From NCBI RefSeq assembly GCF_963678195.1, contig NZ_OY782759.1:1550001-1614000 (forward strand): 64,000 nt of DNA. The letters run 5' to 3'. Positions 43,531 to 52,275 of the stretch are shown here, in pieces (the first letter of the stretch is position 1; every line of letters starts with the position of its first letter). A program made the position numbers and the translations under genes. A model generated the notes under the pieces. It saw only the letters and a list, made by a program, of their open reading frames with translations, made no database searches and had not been told where the DNA came from. The DNA is from an uncultured Hyphomonas sp. Lineage in GTDB: Bacteria > Pseudomonadota > Alphaproteobacteria > Caulobacterales > Hyphomonadaceae.

Positions 43531-44978
43531 GGCTGTTCACTGCTTGCTTTGCGCATGAATCTTCCTCCTTCTCTCCCATTCCGACAAGTCTGAGAAACTT
43601 TGAGGAGGCGCTACTGCATTCACAGGTGCGTGGAGCGTTTGTACCTGATGGTGATCGACTGGCCCGGGTCGAAACGGTTCTAACCGCAAAGGCGCTGGCG
43701 CGTGGACACGAGGTCGTCGAGGGCCTGTCGGCGGCGGCATCGCCGAGCGCACCGCTTGCGCGTCAGGATTATGAATCGCTGAGCGATGAGATTCTGGCAG
43801 GCCTGGAAGCGGCTCTGCCGGTCGATGCTGTTGCGTTGTTCCTGCATGGAGCGCAGCTGGCAGAAGGCATGGATGATTGCGAAGGTGACCTGCTGGTGAG
43901 GATCCGCAGACTTGTCGGCCCGGACATTCCTATCGGGGTCGAGATTGACCTGCATGGAAATTTAACTCAGGACATGGTGGACAATGCAACGCTCATCGCG
44001 GCTTGCCTCGAGTATCCGCACACCGACTTTCCTGAACGGGCTGAGCATGTTCTGGACGTATTGGAAAATGCTGTCGACGGAAAATGCAGGCCCGTAATGG
44101 CCCTGAAGCGTGTCCCTATGCTCGGTATTTTTCATACGACGCGCGATCCTATGCGGGGCTTTGTAGATCGGATATCCGCGCTTCAGGACTCTGGGGAAGC
44201 TCTATCCATCTCCGTGGCGCATGGTTTTCCGTGGGCGGACACGCCACAGACCGGGGCGGCCATCCTTGTTGTGATGGACGGGGATACCGGGAAAGCGCAG
44301 GAATTGGCAGAGAGGCTCTCGCAAGACTTTTTTGCCATGCGGGAGGACATAGCGGCGCCGCGTATCACAATTCTGGAAGCTCTGGATGAGTTTGAGACTG
44401 TGGGTGGCGGGCCGGTGGTGATCGCAGATACGGCTGACAATGCGGGTGGAGGTGCCGCAGGCGATGCGACCTTCATGCTGCAGGTTTTGCTGGAACGCGG
44501 CGTTAGCGACGCTGCACTCGGCCTGGTGTGGGATCCCGTCGCCGTCGATTTCGCTTTTCTCGCAGGTGAGGGTGCGTATCTGCCGATGCGCATAGGCGGA
44601 AAACTGGGGCCGATGTCTGGTACCCCGCTGGACGTGATGGCGGAGATTACTTGCTTGCAGCCCTCACTGGAGCAGGTCGCCTATGGTGTACCTGAGCGCC
44701 TTGGGCGCGCCGCAGCTATCCGGGTCGAAGGGATCGACATTGTCCTGTCGGAAGCGCGCGCACAGGTGCACAGTCCGGAATGCTTCCTCAATATGGGGAT
44801 AGATCCGACTGACCGGAAGCTCGTCGTCGTCAAGTCGGCGCAGCATTTTCATGCGCGATTTGTCCCGATTGCTGAGGAAATTATTTATGCGTCCGGTCCG
44901 GGGACGACCAGCGTCGATTTTTCTCAATTCAACTACAAGCGCCTGACACGGCCAATCTGGCCATTGGATGATATTTGA
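43527..44978 (+). CDS. M81 family metallopeptidase (MlrC-like) 2
   Basis: The start at 43527 overlaps the previous stop (ATGA). The 483-residue protein keeps HESSSFSPIPT, LFLHGAQLAEGMDDCEGD, the zinc ligands Asp141, His143 (IDLHGN) and His165 (EYPHTDF), and DTADNAGGGAAGDATF and VVVKSAQHF. It resembles the upstream gene all along its length, showing a tandem duplication, yet differs enough to suggest that each copy prefers a different substrate. A third, separate copy lies on the minus strand at 50693-52174. Confidence 0.85.
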   Translation: MRLFTACFAHESSSFSPIPTSLRNFEEALLHSQVRGAFVPDGDRLARVETVLTAKALARGHEVVEGLSAAASPSAPLARQDYESLSDEILAGLEAALPVDAVALFLHGAQLAEGMDDCEGDLLVRIRRLVGPDIPIGVEIDLHGNLTQDMVDNATLIAACLEYPHTDFPERAEHVLDVLENAVDGKCRPVMALKRVPMLGIFHTTRDPMRGFVDRISALQDSGEALSISVAHGFPWADTPQTGAAILVVMDGDTGKAQELAERLSQDFFAMREDIAAPRITILEALDEFETVGGGPVVIADTADNAGGGAAGDATFMLQVLLERGVSDAALGLVWDPVAVDFAFLAGEGAYLPMRIGGKLGPMSGTPLDVMAEITCLQPSLEQVAYGVPERLGRAAAIRVEGIDIVLSEARAQVHSPECFLNMGIDPTDRKLVVVKSAQHFHARFVPIAEEIIYASGPGTTSVDFSQFNYKRLTRPIWPLDDI

Positions 44979-45002
44979 AGTCGTGAAGTACAAGGTAGCA
45001 GC

Positions 45003-46433
45003 ATGAATTTCCCAAATCGTGATGAAGTCACTTCAATCGTCTCTCCGATTTTTGAACGGTTCGGTGTGCCAGGCGTGGGCGTAGCGCTGGTTGATGGTGA
45101 TAAGTCCGTTACACTCGGATACGGCGTGTCGGAACTCGAAACCGGAACGCCAGTTGATACACAGACGACCTTTCAACTGGCGTCCTGCAGCAAGGCGCAT
45201 ACGGCAACAACGTGTGCGATGCTCGTTGACCAGGGTGTGTTCAGCTGGGACGATCCGGTTGGAAAGTACCTGCCGGAATTCCGGATGCCAGATGACCGGC
45301 TGACAGAACTTGTTACACTTCGCGACCTCCTTTCAATGAGGCTCGGACTTGCCGGTCTGGGCACGGTGAATTGGGGGCGGAACCTGGAGCTGGGCGTCGA
45401 AAAGATATTTGAAGGGCTCCCCCACCTTCCAGCTGTGGCAGGCTTCCGCGAGTTGTTCACCTATCTGAATCCAGCCTACACGCTGATGGCTGAGATTGTC
45501 ACACGTGTGACCGGCCGACCATTCACCGACGTGCAGCACGATCTGGTCTATACCCCCCTCGGCCTGACGCGTACGCTGGTGCACGAAGGAACATATGTTC
45601 CGGAGTCGAACCATGCGTTCCCGCATGTCGAGCTCGACGAGAAGGTTTTGCCGGTTGGTATGGCACACTGCGGCGGACGATTGGGTGAAAGCTGCGTATA
45701 CTCTTGCGCCGACGATGCTGCGCGCTGGATCCGGTTTCACCTTCAGAGAGGTAATGTCGATGGTGATAGCCTCGTCTCGCCGGGTGTCATTGGCGAATTG
45801 TACCGCCCGCATGTCTACGCGCCCCCAGTTCGCGTACTGAAGAATAATTTCCTCTCCTATGGTATGGGGTGGCAGATTCGTGACACGCCCAATGGGCCGA
45901 TTTACCTGCATGAGGGAGGCGAGTTCGGTGTGTCGACGTTCACCATGCTGGACCCCGACCGAAATCTCGGCGTAGCAGTCTACGCCAACCTCAATTCGAG
46001 CGCCGCAACAAAATCGGCTTGCTACACGCTGCTTGACCGAATGGCGGGTCGCGAGGCTGGCAATTGGGCGGACCTGTTTGAGCGCCTCGCACGCGAGGAA
46101 TCCGATGGGATGAACCAATACCTGATTAATTCGCTAGAGCCTTATACGCAGGAAGCCCACTCCGAACATGAAATCGAAGGGAGCTATTACAATCCCGTCA
46201 GCGGGATGATCGACATTGTTCGTGATGCAGAGGGGCTGACTTTTCGCATCCGTGATGGTTGGGTCTATGATTGCCAACTCATTCAGCAGGACGGAAATCT
46301 GTATACGGGACGACCATTTTTCCGCGGCATGGAAGGTTTGGGGCGCCGGAATGTCCTGATCCGTTTTCACCAGGAAAACGGAAAAATGTGCCTGCACGCC
46401 GCCGGTTTCGGAGCAGCGGAGAAGCTCAGCTAG
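45003..46433 (+). CDS. Class C beta-lactamase-fold serine hydrolase 3 (S12)
   Basis: The 476-residue protein has S-C-S-K (Ser61, Lys64), Y-L-N (154-156) and H-E-G (His303, in HEGGEFG). Its core differs more from hydrolases 1 and 2 than they do from each other, with an inserted stretch around 115-150, so it is not part of the tandem pair. The C-terminal domain is again lipocalin-like (EIEGSYYNPVSGMIDIV). It has no signal peptide. It ends the TonB-receptor operon and faces the regulator gene 21 bases away. Confidence 0.82.
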   Translation: MNFPNRDEVTSIVSPIFERFGVPGVGVALVDGDKSVTLGYGVSELETGTPVDTQTTFQLASCSKAHTATTCAMLVDQGVFSWDDPVGKYLPEFRMPDDRLTELVTLRDLLSMRLGLAGLGTVNWGRNLELGVEKIFEGLPHLPAVAGFRELFTYLNPAYTLMAEIVTRVTGRPFTDVQHDLVYTPLGLTRTLVHEGTYVPESNHAFPHVELDEKVLPVGMAHCGGRLGESCVYSCADDAARWIRFHLQRGNVDGDSLVSPGVIGELYRPHVYAPPVRVLKNNFLSYGMGWQIRDTPNGPIYLHEGGEFGVSTFTMLDPDRNLGVAVYANLNSSAATKSACYTLLDRMAGREAGNWADLFERLAREESDGMNQYLINSLEPYTQEAHSEHEIEGSYYNPVSGMIDIVRDAEGLTFRIRDGWVYDCQLIQQDGNLYTGRPFFRGMEGLGRRNVLIRFHQENGKMCLHAAGFGAAEKLS

Positions 46434-46454
46434 AGTCCGAACGGATGAGGCAGA

Positions 46455-47141
46455 TTATTCCGCAGGTGTTTTCGAGGAGGACTTAGCCCCCTTCGTCTTC
46501 CCTTGAGGTGCCTTCATCGGCGCTTTGCTCGGTCGGGTGTTATCTGACGTCGCCCGGTCGATGATCCCGTGAGTCCCTACAAACAAAATCCGGGCGAGGT
46601 CTTCACCGACCGTTATCACGGCGTGTGGCATGGTCGAGTCGATGTAGATGGAATCGCCAACCGAGAGGCGGACCGGTTCATAGTGCTCGGTGTGAAATTC
46701 GACTTCGCCCTCCAGGACGAGAACAAATTCCTCTCCGGCATGCACAGCAAGTTCGCCATATTCCTCAAGCGAGCGGGCTTTCACAGTTGCGACTGTGGGG
46801 ATCATCCGTTTCTTGGAAATATCGGTGTTCAGATACTCGTAAATATAAGTATCGACTTCTGTGACATCGCCTCCGCCCTTGAAGGTGATTGACCGGCGGG
46901 CCGTGATGGGTGACGCGATTTCGGCATCGCCTCCGGAAACCAGTTCCGTCAGGTTCACGCCAAGCGCCTCACTGATCGCCATCATGCGCGTGTAACCCAG
47001 TTCCATGGCGTTGTTTTCGAGCTTGGATATTGTTGAGATCGAAATGCCGGTGAGTTTGCTGACGTCCTGAAGGCTCATTTTCCGGGCGCGGCGGTGATGA
47101 CGGATCAGTTGTCCGATTTCTTTCCGGTCTCGATTGGTCAA
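46455..47141 (-). CDS. XRE-family regulator with cupin domain
   Basis: The 228-residue protein has an N-terminal helix-turn-helix (10-64: QLIRHHRRARKMSLQDVSKL then SISTISKLENNAMELG) and a C-terminal cupin (110-180: ELAVHAGEEFVLVLEGEVEFHTEHY, then GDSIYIDSTMPHAV), followed by a basic tail. This PuuR/SutR-type layout usually senses a small metabolite in the cupin and controls a nearby degradation gene set. It is divergent from the aldehyde dehydrogenase gene, and the space between holds palindromes likely to be its sites. It is the best candidate regulator for the whole catabolic region. Confidence 0.85.
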   Translation of the reverse strand: MTNRDRKEIGQLIRHHRRARKMSLQDVSKLTGISISTISKLENNAMELGYTRMMAISEALGVNLTELVSGGDAEIASPITARRSITFKGGGDVTEVDTYIYEYLNTDISKKRMIPTVATVKARSLEEYGELAVHAGEEFVLVLEGEVEFHTEHYEPVRLSVGDSIYIDSTMPHAVITVGEDLARILFVGTHGIIDRATSDNTRPSKAPMKAPQGKTKGAKSSSKTPAE

Positions 47142-47232
47142 CTTTCCTGCTCCTGCTTCAAGCGCTGGCTGTTTTTATTTACGATTATAGCGCTCAGGCA
47201 ACGCTAAGGCCACATTTTTCAATAGCATGGAA

Positions 47233-47286
47233 TAGAATATCTAATATTTCTATAATTGAAAAAATGTAGAATAAGAAAATTCTTAT
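47233..47286. promoter_or_regulatory. Two inverted repeats between regulator and aldehyde dehydrogenase genes
   Basis: TAGAA-N10-TTCTA (47233-47252) and ATAAGAA-aa-TTCTTAT (47271-47286, perfect 7-bp arms) lie in the AT-rich gap between the divergent regulator and dehydrogenase genes. Both have two-fold symmetry expected of a dimeric helix-turn-helix regulator. The second is 26 bases from the dehydrogenase start, a position suited to repression. Confidence 0.5.
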
Positions 47287-47311
47287 CGTTTCGGATTCGA
47301 GAGGAGGAATT

Positions 47312-48844
47312 TTGTTGCAAATACTGGAAACGGGCGAAGACTGGCGCCGCCTGGCTGAAGATGTCCGCCAAACAACACCAAAGAACTTGTGGATCGACGG
47401 TGAAGAGCGGCCCGCCTGTAACGCCGGCGGGTTCAAATCTGTGGACCCGTTCCGGGAGTGCGACGTCGCAACGATCGCACTTGCCTCCGAGCTGGATATC
47501 GATGCGGCCGTTTCTGCGGCGGATGCGGCTTTCCGGAGCGGCGTTTGGTCGGCATTACCTCCGCGGGATCGGGCAGCGGTGCTGTTCCGTTTTGCAGATT
47601 TAATCGAGCAGGATGCCAAGGCGATTGCGGCGATCGAGTGTCTTGAAGTTGGAAAGCCTGTCTCCGCAATTCTGGCTGAAGATATACCTGTCGCGCTTAT
47701 GACATTGCGCTTCATGGCAGAAGCTGCCGACAAGCTCGAAGGTCATACAGGTGCTTCCCGCCACGACGTCCTTGCATTGACGCTTCGTGAGCCCTTGGGG
47801 GTGGTCGGAGCGATTTCACCGTGGAATTACCCCTTGATGCTGGCGATCTGGAAGATTGCCCCTGCTCTGGCGGCTGGAAATACGGTCGTCCTGAAGCCAG
47901 CTGAGCAGGCGTCTCTGAGCGCTCTGCGTCTCGGTGCCATGTTCAAGGCCGCCGGTGGTCCTGATGGTGTGCTGAATATTATCACAGGGCCCGGCGAGAT
48001 TACTGGCAGAGCGCTCGCATTGCATCCTGGTGTGGCGAAGATCACCTTTACCGGTTCGACGGAAGTGGGGCGGAAATTGTTCGCCTATGCGGGGCAATCC
48101 AGCATAAAGCGTATTGCATTGGAGTGCGGCGGCAAGTCGCCGCAGATATTTTTCCCGGATATGCCGGATATCCACAAAGGGGTCGAAGGCGCTGTACGGG
48201 GGGCGTTCGCTAATCAGGGTGAAGTCTGCAATGCCGGAACACGCATTCTGGTGCACCGCGACATCTATACGGATTTTCTTGACCTGTTTACTCAAATGAC
48301 GCCGGAACTGTACCAGTGTGGAGACCCAATGGATCCGGCGACGACTATGGGAACTCTGATTTCGCGTGACGATCAGCAACGTGTTCTGCGCATGGTTTCG
48401 GCGGGAGTCGACGAAGGCGCAAGGCTCGTGTTTGGCGGAACGGCGAGGGAAGGTGGCGGTTGCTTCGTCGAGCCGACCTTGTTCGCGGATGCGTCGAACC
48501 AGATGAGTATTGCGCAACAGGAAATTTTTGGCCCGGTAGCGACCGTCATACCCTTTGAATCAGAGAAGGAAGCCGTCTCGATCGCAAATGACAGTGTGTA
48601 TGGTCTTGCGGCAGCCGTATGGACGCAAGATGGCGCGCGCGGCTTGAGGATGGCAAAGGCTATTCAGGCTGGAACGATTTGGATCAACTGTTTCGACGAT
48701 GGCGACATGACCATTCCGTTTGGAGGCTACAAGCAGTCAGGCCATGCGCGTGACCGCAGCTTTGAAAGCCTTCGGGAATTTACACAAACAAAGGCCGTAT
48801 GGATGGATCTCGCATCCGCGGCTGTCGAGGGGCAAGGCGCATGA
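47312..48844 (+). CDS. Aldehyde dehydrogenase (PuuC/BetB-like)
   Basis: The start is TTG 47312 (or TTG 47315) after a strong GAGGAGGAA. The 510-residue protein has the usual motifs: ISPWNYPLMLAIWKIAPALAAGNTVVLKPAEQ, the coenzyme loop FTGSTEVGR, the general base Glu in LECGGKSPQ (near 271), the catalytic Cys in NQGEVCNAGTR (near 307) and EIFGPV. It oxidises an aldehyde to an acid with NAD(P)+. The regulator next to it and the style are like gamma-aminobutyraldehyde or betaine aldehyde dehydrogenases, but other aldehydes from the pathway are possible. It overlaps the next gene (ATGA). Confidence 0.88.
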   Translation: MLQILETGEDWRRLAEDVRQTTPKNLWIDGEERPACNAGGFKSVDPFRECDVATIALASELDIDAAVSAADAAFRSGVWSALPPRDRAAVLFRFADLIEQDAKAIAAIECLEVGKPVSAILAEDIPVALMTLRFMAEAADKLEGHTGASRHDVLALTLREPLGVVGAISPWNYPLMLAIWKIAPALAAGNTVVLKPAEQASLSALRLGAMFKAAGGPDGVLNIITGPGEITGRALALHPGVAKITFTGSTEVGRKLFAYAGQSSIKRIALECGGKSPQIFFPDMPDIHKGVEGAVRGAFANQGEVCNAGTRILVHRDIYTDFLDLFTQMTPELYQCGDPMDPATTMGTLISRDDQQRVLRMVSAGVDEGARLVFGGTAREGGGCFVEPTLFADASNQMSIAQQEIFGPVATVIPFESEKEAVSIANDSVYGLAAAVWTQDGARGLRMAKAIQAGTIWINCFDDGDMTIPFGGYKQSGHARDRSFESLREFTQTKAVWMDLASAAVEGQGA

Positions 48845-50685
48845 GCAATCCACCGGTATTTACAAGCGAAACGGAAGAACTGCCTTTCGGGCGTCCGCTT
48901 TACGAAGTTCGAAAACAGCGGAGCGTATTGGTGCCCATGCGGGACGGCGTTCGTCTGTCGACAGACTTATATTTCCCTGAGGGATTGGAAGGCCCGCTGC
49001 CTGTTATCCTGGTTCGGTCGCCCTATGACAAACGCGGCTGGCGGGTCGAATATTATGGCAAGCCCGGTCCTCTATGGTTTGCCAGCCAGGGTTACGTCGT
49101 TGCGGTTCAGGACAAGCGGGGAAAATTCGAATCTGAAGGGCAGTATTCCTTTTGCGGTGGTGATGTTCTGGATACCGAGGATACAGTGAATTGGTTGGTG
49201 GCGCAGGACTGGTCAAGCGGTAAGGTTGGCATGTTCGGATGCTCTTATCTGGGGGAAATACAGATACGCCATGCGCACATGCGAAATCCGCACGTCGCGG
49301 CAATCTGCCCGCATGCAGCAGGTGGCGCTGTGCGAGCTGCCGACGGGCGCTACTCGAATTCTGCGACACGGACGGGCGGGTGCATGGAGCTGGCGCAGAT
49401 GCTCGGCTGGTTCTTTCAGTACGGATCGAAAGTAACCTATCACCCGTCGACAGGCGCTGACGCAGACATGTTCGCCCGGACAGAGGCGTTTTTCTCACTC
49501 GCCCCTAAATTGCCAGAAATCGATCTGGGCGAGGCATGCCGTCATCTGCCGACAATAGATGTCATGAATCGGCCTGATATGCCGCCCTCGGACTGGGTCG
49601 ACTTCATGACCCGGGAACTTTCGGATCCCTGGTGGAAGGAGTTTGGGTTTCTGGACGGCGACGAACGGTTCGTCACGCCGGGTCTGCACGTGAATAACTG
49701 GTATGATTATGGCGTCGCGCAGACAATCGATACCTGGAAGCTGTTCCAACAGAATGCAGACACGGAACAGGCGCGCGACAATCAGTATCTGGTTCTTTCA
49801 CCCATGAATCACTGTCACCACGAAATGGCGAGTGAGCGGACGATCCTGGGCGAGCGTGACATCGGTGATGCACGCTTTGATTTTCATTCCCTTTATTTCC
49901 GTTGGTTTGAACGGTGGCTGAAGGGTGACCCCAATGCGATGGATGATGTGCCGAAGGTTCAGTATTTTGTCATGGGACAGAATATCTGGAAAGGTTCGGA
50001 CGTCTGGCCGCCAAATTATGTGAAACCAGCGAAGCTTTTCCTCCATTCGGAAGGCCGCGCGAACAGTTGCCATGGCGATGGTCTGCTCGATTTTGATATG
50101 CCGGGAGACGAACCGGAAGACAGTTTTGTCTATGATCCGGCCCATCCGGTGCCTTCTCGTGGCGGGCCAGTTTGCACGACGGGTCAGGATGGCCTGGAAG
50201 GCGCGTTCGACCAGTCAGTAAATGAGGTCCGCCAGGATGTGCTGGTCTACTCAACTGAACCCCTGGTTCATGGCATTGAGATTTCTGGACCCGTAACGCT
50301 CGATATTGCGGTTTCTTCATCCGCACCTGACACCGATATCAGCGCCAAGCTGATCGATGTCTATCCGGATGGCCGGGCATTCAATATCCAGGAAGGGATT
50401 ATGCGCTTGCGCTACCGGGAAGGTTTCGAAAAGCAGGTCTTTATGGAAAAGGGCAAGGTCTATCGCGCACGCGTTGACCTGCAGGAAACCAGCAACTGGT
50501 TTGCGCCCGGTCACCGGATTCGCATAGAGGTGTCTTCGAGCAGTTTTCCGCGCTTCGACCGCAACATGAACACTGGCGGGCGCAATTTTGACGAGACGGA
50601 GTGGCAGCTCGCCCACAACTCAATCCACCATAGCGCGGACCATCCGTCCTGGCTGAATGTATGTATACGGGAAGACGAGGACTGA
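48841..50685 (+). CDS. CocE/NonD-family serine hydrolase (S15)
   Basis: The ATG at 48841 overlaps the dehydrogenase stop. The 614-residue protein has an alpha/beta hydrolase domain with LVRSPYDKRGW and the nucleophile elbow GCSYLGE (Ser near 136), the Asp of HVNNWYDYG and the His of SPMNHCHHE, then a C-terminal jelly-roll (X-Pro dipeptidyl-peptidase C-domain: EISGPVTLDIAVSSSAPDTDIS on). The family includes cocaine esterase, glutaryl-7-ACA acylases and Xaa-Pro peptidases. No signal peptide is seen. In this setting an amide or ester bond in the imported compound is the probable target. Confidence 0.83.
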   Translation: MSNPPVFTSETEELPFGRPLYEVRKQRSVLVPMRDGVRLSTDLYFPEGLEGPLPVILVRSPYDKRGWRVEYYGKPGPLWFASQGYVVAVQDKRGKFESEGQYSFCGGDVLDTEDTVNWLVAQDWSSGKVGMFGCSYLGEIQIRHAHMRNPHVAAICPHAAGGAVRAADGRYSNSATRTGGCMELAQMLGWFFQYGSKVTYHPSTGADADMFARTEAFFSLAPKLPEIDLGEACRHLPTIDVMNRPDMPPSDWVDFMTRELSDPWWKEFGFLDGDERFVTPGLHVNNWYDYGVAQTIDTWKLFQQNADTEQARDNQYLVLSPMNHCHHEMASERTILGERDIGDARFDFHSLYFRWFERWLKGDPNAMDDVPKVQYFVMGQNIWKGSDVWPPNYVKPAKLFLHSEGRANSCHGDGLLDFDMPGDEPEDSFVYDPAHPVPSRGGPVCTTGQDGLEGAFDQSVNEVRQDVLVYSTEPLVHGIEISGPVTLDIAVSSSAPDTDISAKLIDVYPDGRAFNIQEGIMRLRYREGFEKQVFMEKGKVYRARVDLQETSNWFAPGHRIRIEVSSSSFPRFDRNMNTGGRNFDETEWQLAHNSIHHSADHPSWLNVCIREDED

Positions 50686-50692
50686 GGCTCTT

Positions 50693-52174
50693 CTAGTCCT
50701 CTGTCTTTCGGAGGGGCCGGATGGTCAGCTCCTGTTCGTCAAGTGGCCAGATCGGACGGGGCAGGTGCTGGAAGGCCAGAGCCCCGAAATCCGATGTGTT
50801 CGCGCCGGGTGCGTCTACGTAGAGAATCTTCTTCGCGAGGGGAGCAAAGGCAGCCTGAAAATGCTGCGCCGATTTGACGACGACGAGGTGACGGGTGGCC
50901 ACATCCACACCGACTTCCGTGAAGCAGTCGGGGCTGAACACCTGATCGCGTTGTATTCCGAGTACAATGTCGATTCCGGATGTTCGAACGGCCGCAAGGG
51001 CGCCGCGGGGGGAGCGCGCTCCGAATACGGTTTGGTAAGCCTCCAGGTTCTGACCGGTTACTTCGACGTCGAGACTCAAAGGTCTACCCGAAGTGGGACC
51101 AGCTTTGCCGCCAATGGAAAGGGTCAGCCGGTCACCGATCTCGTGAGTGAGAACGGTCTGGGCCGCTTCCGTGTCGCAAACCACTGCAACTGCCGCGTTG
51201 GAGATGCCGCGTTCCAGCATGGCCTCCAGAATAAATGTAGAATCGCCCGCTGCGCCGCCACCGGGATTGTCGGAGGCGTCGGCGAGAATGACCGGACCTT
51301 GCGGGTAATCTTCGGCTTCATCCAGAGCGTCATCGATCGTTATGAGCGGGGCTGAAATCCTGTCCCTCAGGCCGAAGAACTGCATTGCAAGGTCGTCTGC
51401 GATCTGGTCAGCAAGTTCAGGCTCGTCATCTGTATAGACCAGCACCGCTGCGCCGGTGTCGGGCATATCGGACCAGGCAAAGCCGTGCATCAGGCTGATA
51501 GACAGCACACCCGGACGGGTTTCCATATCCATGACGGCATCCACCAGACCCCGCATCGGCTCACGGGTTGTGTGGAACAGGCCGATCATCGGCAGGTAGC
51601 GGGCTGATGCCGTCGGCTGGATGTCGTCGGCGACATGGCGCTCGAACATGTCGAGCAAGGACTTGCCACGCTCCACAAAGTCGGTGTGTGGGTACTCCAG
51701 GCACGCAACGAGAATGTCGGCGTGTTCGACCATTTGGGCGGTGAGATTGGTATGCAGATCGAGTTCTGCACCAATGAAGACATTTGGGCCCACCTGCCTG
51801 CGGATGGCCCGTAACAGTTCACCTTCACAGTCATCAACGCCTTCTGCCATCTGCGCGCCATGGAGCATTAGAAGGACACCATCGATCTCGCCGGCGGATT
51901 TGATCCCCTCAAGGACTGAGTCGCGCATGGAGGCCCAGTCGCGTGCATTCAATGGAGAGCTCGGCTGCGCAATCGCGTGAAGGCCGGCAATGACGTCATG
52001 TTCGCGCTCGCGTGCGCCTTGCGCCAAAGTGAGGAAGGGGGACTCCCAAGCGGCCTGATGGAAAGGGTCGGTCTCGGGAAAGTAGTAAAGTGCCTGACGG
52101 AAATTCTCGAGCGTCGTTTCGATCGGCGAGAATCGGCTTGTCTCATGGGAGATGCATGCCGCGAATACCCTCAT
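50693..52174 (-). CDS. M81 family metallopeptidase (MlrC-like) 3
   Basis: I start at ATG 52174: GGAG lies 7 bases upstream and the protein then begins MRVFAACISHETSRFSPI, matching the other two copies. The 493-residue protein has zinc ligands Asp139, His141 (LDLHTN) and His163 (EYPHTDF), LHGAQMAEGVDDCEG, DASDNPGGGAAGDSTF and VVVKSAQHF. Copies 1 and 2 have LHGN where this one has LHTN. It is encoded alone on the minus strand, convergent with the CocE-like gene and divergent from dgcN, so it has its own promoter. Confidence 0.85.
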   Translation of the reverse strand: MRVFAACISHETSRFSPIETTLENFRQALYYFPETDPFHQAAWESPFLTLAQGAREREHDVIAGLHAIAQPSSPLNARDWASMRDSVLEGIKSAGEIDGVLLMLHGAQMAEGVDDCEGELLRAIRRQVGPNVFIGAELDLHTNLTAQMVEHADILVACLEYPHTDFVERGKSLLDMFERHVADDIQPTASARYLPMIGLFHTTREPMRGLVDAVMDMETRPGVLSISLMHGFAWSDMPDTGAAVLVYTDDEPELADQIADDLAMQFFGLRDRISAPLITIDDALDEAEDYPQGPVILADASDNPGGGAAGDSTFILEAMLERGISNAAVAVVCDTEAAQTVLTHEIGDRLTLSIGGKAGPTSGRPLSLDVEVTGQNLEAYQTVFGARSPRGALAAVRTSGIDIVLGIQRDQVFSPDCFTEVGVDVATRHLVVVKSAQHFQAAFAPLAKKILYVDAPGANTSDFGALAFQHLPRPIWPLDEQELTIRPLRKTED

Positions 52175-52245
52175 AAATGTCTCCATTCCTGAATGGTCGC
52201 ATTCATAGAGACAGCTCTTGATATTGGCAAACATTTTCAGATATA

Positions 52246-52258
52246 GAAAAATTATCTT
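52246..52258 (+). promoter_or_regulatory. AAAATTATCTT site in the dgcN promoter
   Basis: GAAAAATTATCTT lies in the short gap between the divergent M81 gene 3 and dgcN. Its last 11 bases (52248-52258) equal the sites at 35584-35594 (other strand) and 63243-63253. It is embedded in a rough palindrome ATATAG...CTTATAT (52241-52262). Confidence 0.4.
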
Positions 52259-52275
52259 ATATGAAAGGTTCTGCC

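Noticed and set aside
39394-46433. Beta-lactam resistance genes
   Set aside because: The S-x-x-K, Y-x-N and H-x-G motifs are class C-like, but the proteins lack signal peptides and lie in a peptide-catabolism operon, so general S12 hydrolases are more likely.
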